Part shown: positions 5,704-11,375 of the stretch, one piece after another
Numbering within the stretch: the first letter of the stretch is position 1
Layout: every line of letters begins with the position of its first letter
Assembly (NCBI GenBank): GCA_020052975.1
Contig: JAGVOC010000257.1
Span: 1 to 11,375, forward strand
DNA length: 11,375 nucleotides
Source: Desulfobacterales bacterium
Lineage (GTDB): Bacteria; Desulfobacterota; Desulfobacteria; Desulfobacterales; RPRI01
Direction of reading: 5' to 3'
Position numbers and translations under genes: made by a program
The notes under the pieces: model-generated
What the model saw: the letters and a program-made list of their open reading frames with translations, nothing else
What the model was told of the DNA's origin: nothing
Databases searched by the model: none

Positions 5704-5921
5704 CTTTCATGCTGCCTGCGCGGCATGGGCGAACGTCCTGACTCAGATGATTTTTTTATTGATTCTTAACGCTGTATTCAGCGAGGCTATAGTGATTTTT
5801 ATAATTCAAATGAAAGCCGTTTTCATGATTCCGCCAAAAGGTATGTTTTTGCGCACCCGGGGTAATAATCAGTGAAAAAATATAATCGTTTTGTAACGAG
5901 GCCAATCTGGAGGTCAAATTT

Positions 5922-7304
5922 ATGAAAGTACTCTTTGTTATCTATGACAATGCGTCTTACACTCACTGGTTTCCACACGGCATAGCCTACCTTGCGGCAG
6001 TACTTCGTAATGATGGTCATGACGTCACTATATACAACCAAGACATTCATCACTATCCTGACAGTCATATAACGAAGTTTCTGGATGAGAATGTGTTCGA
6101 TGTAATTGGTGTCGGCATCATAAGCGGTTACTACCAATATCGTAAATTGCTTACCATTGCAGAAGCCATCAATAACTCAAAAAACCGTCCCTTTTTTATA
6201 ATCGGGGGTCACGGGCCGTCACCTGAACCGGTTTTTTTCCTTCGTAAAACCCATGCTGATGTTGCCTGCGTCGGTGAGGCAGAGGAAACGATCGTAGAAC
6301 TTCTCGCAGCCGTTGAGTGCCGCGGCACATTGAAAAACATTGCCGGGATAGCATATAGAGAAGGCGATGCCACCATGGTTAACCCGCGACGTCTTCCGGT
6401 ACAGCACATCGATACAATCCCGTTCCCTGCGTACGACCTTTTCCCCATAGATCATTACCGTCTTCTCAGGTTTGTTCATGCTTCCGATACTGACTTCGTA
6501 TTTCCCATGCTTTCAGGCCGTGGATGCAAGTTTAAATGCAGTTTCTGCTATCGGCTCGAAGATGGCTTCAGGGGACGCAGCGCCGAAGCGATCATCGAAG
6601 AAGTATCCTTACTCAAGAAAAACTATCAGATCAGTTATATATACTTCTTTGATGAACTCCTCATGTCTTCAAAGAAAAGAACCAATGAACTTTGCGAAGC
6701 ATTCATCAAGGCAGGTCTTGGCATTCGCTGGAGCTGTAACGGCAGGCTCAACTTTGCTGAACCGGAAACATTGAAACTCATGAAACGTGCCGGGTGTGTT
6801 TTCATAAACTACGGGATAGAGTCAGTGGATGACATGGTTCTCAAGAACATGAACAAAGCCCTTACAGTGAAGATTATAGAGCGCGGTATCAAGGCGACAC
6901 TCGCTGCCGGCATCAGCCCGGGTTTCAACATGATATTCGGCAATATCGGCGACACGCAAGAGACGCTAAACAAGGCCGTCAATTTCATGCTGGCCTATGA
7001 CGACTGTGCTCAGTTAAGAACCATACGGCCAGTAACACCATATCCCGGTTCACCTCTCTATTATGATGCAATCAAGAAAGGCCTCTTGAAAGGCGTGGAA
7101 GATTTTTACGAATATAAACATCTTAACTCGGATCTGCTTGCGGTCAATTTTACAGAACTTTCGGACGACAATTTTCATGCAGCGCTTATGGAGGCTAACA
7201 CAAGACTGATCGACAATTATTGCCAAAAAAAACATTTAGCGATGGTCGAACAGATTCGAGAGCTTTATCTTCAAAAAAACATTCATTTTAGAGGATTCCG
7301 TTAA
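5922..7304 (+). CDS. B12-binding-domain radical SAM protein
   Basis: This is a 460-residue cytoplasmic enzyme. Residues 1 to about 135 form a Rossmann-like cobalamin-binding domain (KVLFVIYDN start, IIGGHGPS at 93-100), although the classical DxHxxG cobalt-ligand motif is incomplete. Residues about 190-400 are the radical SAM barrel with its 4Fe-4S ligands C202, C206 and C209 in GRGCKFKCSFC. About 60 residues follow with no recognised motif. Enzymes of this architecture often methylate or rearrange unactivated carbons, and some sit in sugar and natural-product clusters; the substrate here is unknown. GGAGG eight bases before ATG gives a good start. It lies between the legB remnant and a broken methyltransferase, upstream of the NeuB-fusion operon, which suggests a nucleotide-sugar or glycan substrate. 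Family certain, reaction not. Confidence 0.88.
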   Translation: MKVLFVIYDNASYTHWFPHGIAYLAAVLRNDGHDVTIYNQDIHHYPDSHITKFLDENVFDVIGVGIISGYYQYRKLLTIAEAINNSKNRPFFIIGGHGPSPEPVFFLRKTHADVACVGEAEETIVELLAAVECRGTLKNIAGIAYREGDATMVNPRRLPVQHIDTIPFPAYDLFPIDHYRLLRFVHASDTDFVFPMLSGRGCKFKCSFCYRLEDGFRGRSAEAIIEEVSLLKKNYQISYIYFFDELLMSSKKRTNELCEAFIKAGLGIRWSCNGRLNFAEPETLKLMKRAGCVFINYGIESVDDMVLKNMNKALTVKIIERGIKATLAAGISPGFNMIFGNIGDTQETLNKAVNFMLAYDDCAQLRTIRPVTPYPGSPLYYDAIKKGLLKGVEDFYEYKHLNSDLLAVNFTELSDDNFHAALMEANTRLIDNYCQKKHLAMVEQIRELYLQKNIHFRGFR

Positions 7305-7322
7305 GAAAGGATGACGAACATT

Positions 7323-7660
7323 ATGGCGCGCACATGCTACCTCTGCGGGGGCGGTAATTTTGTACGGAGGACAGGAATCGTTCGGGATAATCAGGCGTTA
7401 AATGTGCTTGAATGCACCTCCTGCGGCCTTGTGTTCTTGTCGTCTTTCGAACACATAAAGAACGGTTTCTACGAAGAGTCGGGCATGCATGCACAGGCCA
7501 TCGATGTACAAACATGGCTGCGGCAGACTGCTATCGACGATGACCGACGCTTCAATCAGTTTCGACGCCGTATTGAAAATATGTCCGTTCTCGATTCGAT
7601 TTCGGCTGCGGCCCCGGCGGTTTCCTGAATTATAGCGATACACTTGTCTGTTCTCTTTAA
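7323..7660 (+). pseudogene. Zinc-ribbon SAM methyltransferase, frameshifted and truncated
   Basis: The frame opens with a zinc ribbon (CYLCGG, then ECTSCGLVFL, two CxxC pairs), followed by a linker typical of sugar C-methyltransferases (SSFEHI..GFYEESGMH, WLRQTAIDDDRRF). It then reaches NMSVLD, where motif I should follow. A tandem duplication CGATTCGATT (7592-7601) throws the frame, which stops at 7628. In the shifted frame motif I continues perfectly as FGCGPGGFLNY, but stops at 7660, so the rest of the SAM-binding domain is missing. At least two events have therefore hit the gene. Start 7323 is preferred over an in-frame ATG at 7311, since AAAGGA abuts the latter. It sits 18 bases after the radical SAM gene and was probably co-transcribed with it. 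Confidence 0.75.
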
Positions 7661-7681
7661 CGGAAAACAACGGATTGACAC

Positions 7682-8632
7682 ATGTCAAAGAGAATGCTGA
7701 AAAAACTCCTTATCTTCGGTTCCGGATTCATGTCCCGCTTCATTGCATCCGCGGCTCAGGACAATGGAATCGAGCCGATTGTGCTCTACAACATGCATCC
7801 TCTCGAGGACATGGATGAGGTGGTGCAAGTACGCTTATCTTCTTGCGACATGAAATCTTTTTTGAAGGATACCAGACCTTCCTACATCATCTCACTTCAG
7901 GGCAGTTCCTTTGTACCTGATAACAGACACATAGTTGAGTCGCTGAACGCTAACCTGATGATGACTATCCTTTTTATGGAACAGGTAATGGCCTTGGTCC
8001 AAGAAGGGAAAATATCGCCCGACAAAATCATTCTTGTCGGGTCGGCTGCCGAGTATGGCAGAGCGCATCTCGAACCGATCACCGAAACCTTTCCTCTCCA
8101 TCCGACGTCCATATACGGTCTCACGAAGATTTTTCTTTTCAATGCATCGAGGTACTATTTCGAAAGAGGGTTACCTATCGTTTACACAAGGCAGTTCAAC
8201 TGCACAGGACCTTATCAACGAGCCGATTTTGTGATCCCTTCAATCTGCAGACAAATAGCGTTGATCGAGAAGCAGCAAAAAGACAGCATCTCCATCGGAG
8301 ACACCTCGCAGGAAAGAGACTTCATTGATGTGCGTGATGCAGCTCAAGCGTATCTCGTTTTATTGAAGAAGGCAATCGTTGGCGAAGTCTATAACGTTGG
8401 CTCCGGATACGCCGTTTCGGTATCAGATGTTCTTAATAAAGCGATTTCTTTTGCCCGGTCCAACACAAAGATAATCACCAGAACCAACAATCAGCTGTTT
8501 TTTAATAAAAATGAGCTCAGCAACATGATATGTGCCAATGTGATAAAGTTGAGCGCCTTAGGTTTTAAGCCTCAATTCAGACTTGACGATACGATCCATG
8601 ACGTTATTGAATTCTGGAGGAAACGTGTCTGA
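7682..8632 (+). CDS. SDR-family nucleotide-sugar oxidoreductase, RMD-like
   Basis: This is a 316-residue extended short-chain dehydrogenase/reductase. Ser121 in GSAAEYG and the catalytic pair Y145-GLT-K149 are present. The stretch RQFNCTGPYQ..DFVIPSICRQIA resembles GDP-4-keto-6-deoxymannose reductase (RMD), and FIDVRDAAQAYL followed by YNVGSG are standard SDR-E elements. It should reduce or epimerise a keto-sugar nucleotide using NAD(P)H. The nucleotide-binding loop is odd: FGSGFMSRFIA keeps only part of the usual GxxGxxG. The start lacks a clear Shine-Dalgarno; ATG 7694 (MLKKLLIFG) is an alternative. The stop overlaps the GTG of the NeuB fusion by 8 bases, so it works in that pathway. The SDR call is firm, the exact reaction open. 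Confidence 0.85.
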   Translation: MSKRMLKKLLIFGSGFMSRFIASAAQDNGIEPIVLYNMHPLEDMDEVVQVRLSSCDMKSFLKDTRPSYIISLQGSSFVPDNRHIVESLNANLMMTILFMEQVMALVQEGKISPDKIILVGSAAEYGRAHLEPITETFPLHPTSIYGLTKIFLFNASRYYFERGLPIVYTRQFNCTGPYQRADFVIPSICRQIALIEKQQKDSISIGDTSQERDFIDVRDAAQAYLVLLKKAIVGEVYNVGSGYAVSVSDVLNKAISFARSNTKIITRTNNQLFFNKNELSNMICANVIKLSALGFKPQFRLDDTIHDVIEFWRKRV

Positions 8633-10544
8633 AAAAAATACAATAATTTTCCGGAGTCAAAAGCTCGAAAATATCTTCCGGGATCCTGAAAGCACCAACA
8701 CCTACATTATCTGCGATATTGGTATCAATCACAATGGTAACATTAATAAAGCATTTTCTCTTATTGAAGCAGCGCAAAAAGCCGGGGTTGATGCGGTCAA
8801 GCTTCAAAAACGCAATTTGGAACGAATCTATCCAGAGCGGATTCTCAACGATTCAAATAGTGCAGAGTGGAACTTTGATTACCTTATACCACTCCTGAGA
8901 GAGTGCGAGCTGACCAAGGAGGATTATCAGCTCATAAACGGGTATTGCCAGGATCGTGGACTTGATCTCATCGTAACGCCTTTCGACGAGTCTTCAGCCG
9001 ATTTCATCGCCGGCCTTGATGTGGTTGCTATCAAAATCGCATCGGCCGATATGACGAATCTTCGTCTCGTGCGCCACTGCGCCACTTTGCTCCAGCCACT
9101 TCTCATTTCGACAGGAATGTGGGCGCATGAGGATATAAAGAGATGTGCCAATATTTTCAGTAATGAGCATATAACTTTTGCTCTCCTGCATGCCCAGTCC
9201 ACCTATCCTGCACCATTTGAGTCAATTAACTTACTTTTCATCAATGAACTTAGAAAGATGGCAACCATCGTCGGCTACTCTGGCCATGAACGTGGAGGAT
9301 TCATCCCTATAGCTGCTGTAGCTCTGGGGTGCAGGATTATCGAAAAGCATATTACCTTTGACAGAAACGATAAGGGGCCTGACCACAAAGCATCCATGCT
9401 GCCGGCCGAATGGAAAGAGATGGTCACAAACATTCGTCTACTCGAAAAAACGCTCTGCTCAAAGAAGGAAGTAAACCAGGCCGAAATTCAGAATCGGGAG
9501 GTCTTTGCCAAGTCTGCCGTGGCAGCGAAGCATCTAAAAAAAGGGCACATTCTGCGGGAGGACGACGTTGATTTCAGGTCGCCGGGCAAGGGAATCTTCC
9601 CCCATGACATAGAACACTTTTACGGGATTGTCCTTAAAAAGGACATACCTCAGGGCTTCTACATAGCCAAGACTGATTTTGAACAGGAAATCTTACTTAC
9701 CGAATGGAAAGGCTTTACCTTTACAAAGGAATGGGGTGTCAAATGCAGGTTTCATGACTTTGAAGAATACAAAGTCTTGCAGTCACCTGTTATGGAGTTC
9801 CACTGTTCGCAGACTGATCTTAATGTACCATTTTCGGGGGTGTCAGAGGTATCGGCAATGGTCGTTCATGCGCCTGAGATCTTCGATAGGGAGCTTGTGG
9901 ATATCTGTTCTCAAGACGAGCATAAGGTTGAGCGATCGCTCTCCATACTTCAGCGTTCTATAGACAAGACACTTGAAATTGCCAAGGGCTTCCCACGGCG
10001 TAAGCCAAAGCTGGTAGTACATCTTGGCGGTATGTTTCTGGATTCCCCGAATGATGATGTCGATACGGCGATACTCATGGATCGCGCGATATGCAACTTC
10101 ATGCGACTCGACTATTCACCGGACGCAATAGAAATACTTCCCGAAAACCTTCCCCCGCGTCCGTGGTATTTGGGTGGGGAATGGCACCAACATGGCTTCA
10201 TGAAGGCTGAGGATATGGTTCGTTTCTGCACCGCACTTGACCTCGGAATGGTTTTCGATGTCTGCCACGCCTTTCTCTACTGTAACCTCTATTGTGCTGA
10301 TTTCCACGAATATACACGCACCGTGCTGCCGTTCGTGAGGCATATGCACATATCAGATGCTTCGGGGATAAGCGGTGAAGGGCTCCAGGTGGGTGAAGGC
10401 GAGATTCGTTTCGGTTCCTTCCTCGATCTGCTCAAAGATGCTGAGTTCTCCTGGGTACCAGAAATATGGAGCGGTCACCATTACCATGGTGCCGGCGTAT
10501 ACAAAGCACTGCTGAACCTTGAAGTATACGGGACGGGTCTATGA
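8625..10544 (+). CDS. NeuB-like nonulosonate synthase fused to a TIM-barrel isomerase
   Basis: This is a 639-residue fusion in three parts. Residues 27 to about 275 are a NeuB/SpsE-type barrel (ICDIGINHNG, KLQKRN, TPFDE, ISTGM, LLHAQSTYPAP, VGYSGHERG, EKHITFDRNDKGPDH). H189 and H242 match the metal-binding histidines of sialic acid synthases, which join phosphoenolpyruvate to an N-acyl amino sugar. Residues about 290-350 are the SAF (antifreeze-like) lid with SPGKGIFP. Residues about 355-639 resemble a xylose isomerase / AP endonuclease 2 type barrel with likely metal ligands in VVHAPE (H415), VVHLGG (H466), ILPEN (E507), FDVCHA (D545, H548), HMHISD and VPEIW. Usual NeuB proteins are about 340-350 residues, so the third domain is extra. 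GTG 8625 with GGAGG upstream fits better than the TTG at 8583. The SDR gene overlaps it by 8 bases and the next gene by 4. Confidence 0.88.
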   Translation: MSEKNTIIFRSQKLENIFRDPESTNTYIICDIGINHNGNINKAFSLIEAAQKAGVDAVKLQKRNLERIYPERILNDSNSAEWNFDYLIPLLRECELTKEDYQLINGYCQDRGLDLIVTPFDESSADFIAGLDVVAIKIASADMTNLRLVRHCATLLQPLLISTGMWAHEDIKRCANIFSNEHITFALLHAQSTYPAPFESINLLFINELRKMATIVGYSGHERGGFIPIAAVALGCRIIEKHITFDRNDKGPDHKASMLPAEWKEMVTNIRLLEKTLCSKKEVNQAEIQNREVFAKSAVAAKHLKKGHILREDDVDFRSPGKGIFPHDIEHFYGIVLKKDIPQGFYIAKTDFEQEILLTEWKGFTFTKEWGVKCRFHDFEEYKVLQSPVMEFHCSQTDLNVPFSGVSEVSAMVVHAPEIFDRELVDICSQDEHKVERSLSILQRSIDKTLEIAKGFPRRKPKLVVHLGGMFLDSPNDDVDTAILMDRAICNFMRLDYSPDAIEILPENLPPRPWYLGGEWHQHGFMKAEDMVRFCTALDLGMVFDVCHAFLYCNLYCADFHEYTRTVLPFVRHMHISDASGISGEGLQVGEGEIRFGSFLDLLKDAEFSWVPEIWSGHHYHGAGVYKALLNLEVYGTGL

Positions 10545-11212
10545 ACATTGCTCTTATACCGCTCCGGGCCGGCTCCAAGAGTATTTCTGGGAAGAATATA
10601 AAGCTACTGGCAGGGAAACCGCTTTGTGCCTGGGCGCTGGAAGCAGCTGCGCAGTCAGGTGTTTTCGATCGTATAGTCGTATCCACCGATTCGGAAAAAA
10701 TCGCGGACGTTGTTAAAAAAATCGGCATTCCTCTCGATGTAATCATGAGACCGATGGAATATGCAACGGATACCGCAACAACCGAGTCAGTCATGCTCCA
10801 TGCCGCTTTGCTAGTCGATTTTGATGTCATGACCACCATTCAGGTTACGTCACCGTTTACCCGGCCAGTGGATTTCTCCGCTGCAGATGCTCAGTTCAGA
10901 AGAGAGGAAGCCGATTCCTTGGTTGCCTGTGTTCGCGTCAAGCGATTCTTCTGGAGCGATGCAGGTCAACCCATCAACTATGATCCACTCCACAGGCCAT
11001 TACGCCAGCAGTTCCGAGGGACACTCTGGGAAACCGGGGCCTTTTATTTCACGAAACGCCATATACTGGAGAAGCATCAGTGCCGTCTCGGAGGGATAAT
11101 TTCCGTTTATGAAATGCCGGAAGGGGCAGCTGCCGACATCGACGAACCCGAGGACTGGGAGCGTGCGGAACGCATCATTGCCCGTCAGGTTAAAGCGAAC
11201 AGAATTGATTAA
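10541..11212 (+). CDS. neuA: NeuA-like CMP-sugar (acylneuraminate) cytidylyltransferase
   Basis: This is a 223-residue nucleotidyltransferase that couples CMP from CTP to a nonulosonic-type sugar acid, the step after NeuB. The N-terminal signature PLRAGSKSISGKNIKLLAGKP holds the CTP-binding R9, S12, K18 and N19. VVSTDSEKIADV, QVTSPFTRP, ETGAFYFTK and the Mg-binding DIDEPEDW near the C-terminus are all family hallmarks in the right order. Length is typical of the catalytic domain alone. Its ATG overlaps the stop of the NeuB fusion as ATGA, so the two are translationally coupled and the substrate is presumably the NeuB product. Which acid it accepts (Neu5Ac, legionaminic, pseudaminic or another) cannot be read from sequence. 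It is the last gene of the run and is followed by a hairpin cluster. Confidence 0.9.
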   Translation: MNIALIPLRAGSKSISGKNIKLLAGKPLCAWALEAAAQSGVFDRIVVSTDSEKIADVVKKIGIPLDVIMRPMEYATDTATTESVMLHAALLVDFDVMTTIQVTSPFTRPVDFSAADAQFRREEADSLVACVRVKRFFWSDAGQPINYDPLHRPLRQQFRGTLWETGAFYFTKRHILEKHQCRLGGIISVYEMPEGAAADIDEPEDWERAERIIARQVKANRID

Positions 11213-11255
11213 TCGGTGCCAATAATGAATAGATCCCTTAAATATTTCAACTAAT

Positions 11256-11329
11256 CCGCCGACGTAGTCGGCGGTGGGGTGTGGGGGCATGGCCCCACAC
11301 CGATAACTCATCAACCTTGTTGATGAGTT
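11256..11329 (+). other. Three consecutive hairpins downstream of neuA
   Basis: Three perfect stems follow one another: CCGCCGAC/GTCGGCGG with a GTA loop (11256-11274), GGTGTGGGG/CCCCACACC with a 6-base loop (11278-11301), and AACTCATCAAC/GTTGATGAGTT with a CTT loop (11305-11329). Only the last is followed by a T-rich stretch, and it is not a clean U-tract, so a simple intrinsic terminator is possible but not evident. Such a cluster could also be a mobile-element end or a structured leader RNA of the next gene. Confidence 0.7.
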
Positions 11330-11366
11330 TACATATTTGTTATAGCCTACGATCGGAGGTGACCCG

Positions 11367-11375
11367 ATGGAAGGC
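11367..11375 (+). CDS. Start of an unidentified gene, cut by window end
   Basis: ATG at 11367 is preceded by GGAGG (11355-11359), extended to GGAGGTGA, at a spacing of seven bases. Only Met-Glu-Gly is visible, so no family can be named. It lies about 155 bases after neuA, with the three hairpins between, and may therefore belong to a separate transcription unit. Confidence 0.45.

Noticed and set aside
5681..5875. 64-codon frame after the legB remnant as a gene
   Set aside because: Its beginning is in frame with decayed legB sequence, the rest is hydrophobic without any family pattern, and there is no ribosome binding site.
5881..5886. TATAAT before the radical SAM gene as a promoter
   Set aside because: No -35 box at 15-19 bases and no extended -10; the hexamer alone is likely in this AT-rich spot.
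1..11375. CRISPR array, tRNA or rRNA genes
   Set aside because: No evenly spaced short repeats, no cloverleaf-like sequence and no rRNA-like stretch were seen on either strand.

Overview
The window looks like an accessory chromosomal region of a Gram-negative bacterium. The evidence is a Wzz-type chain-length protein with two membrane segments, a dTDP-rhamnose epimerase and a nonulosonic (sialic-like) acid module, the usual parts of an O-antigen or capsule locus. The mix of small toxin-antitoxin genes, a long coiled-coil protein and a B12-binding radical SAM protein would suit an environmental Desulfobacterota- or Nitrospirota-like anaerobe, but that is a guess and the phylum cannot be fixed from this sequence.

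Positions 1-3904 form a decayed toxin-antitoxin and small-gene island. It holds a HepT toxin that has lost its 5' end (58-423), an intact coiled-coil protein (515-1576), and an antitoxin-like gene (1696-1884) overlapping a RelE-type toxin pseudogene with two frameshifts (1877-2159). These are followed by the 3' remnant of a small gene fused to a repeat (2222-2422), an intact DUF2283 gene (2437-2646), an intact TacA-TacT type antitoxin/acetyltransferase pair (3055-3830), and a 25-residue peptide that looks like the truncated start of another antitoxin (3827-3904). Two families of direct repeats are embedded here: an element of about 90 bp (three copies, the third lying between wzz and rfbC) and an element of 64 bp (two copies). 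Both sit at points where genes have lost their 5' ends.

Positions 3934-11212 are the polysaccharide region, all on the + strand. In order they are wzz, repeat copy 3, rfbC, a wrecked legB-like dehydratase remnant, a radical SAM gene, a frameshifted and truncated zinc-ribbon methyltransferase, an RMD-like SDR oxidoreductase, a 639-residue fusion of NeuB, SAF and a xylose-isomerase-like TIM barrel, and a NeuA-like CMP-sugar transferase. The SDR, NeuB-fusion and NeuA genes overlap by 4-8 bases and are probably one translational unit. They should make and CMP-activate a nonulosonic acid or a related keto-acid sugar, with the TIM barrel and SDR as unassigned modifying or precursor-making steps. 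The legB and methyltransferase remnants show that the cluster was once larger and has been remodelled.

Positions 11213-11375 hold three consecutive strong hairpins, then a Shine-Dalgarno sequence and the first codons of an unidentified gene. The most interesting items are the NeuB-TIM-barrel fusion operon, the 90-bp dispersed repeat, and the run of broken genes that marks recombination joints.
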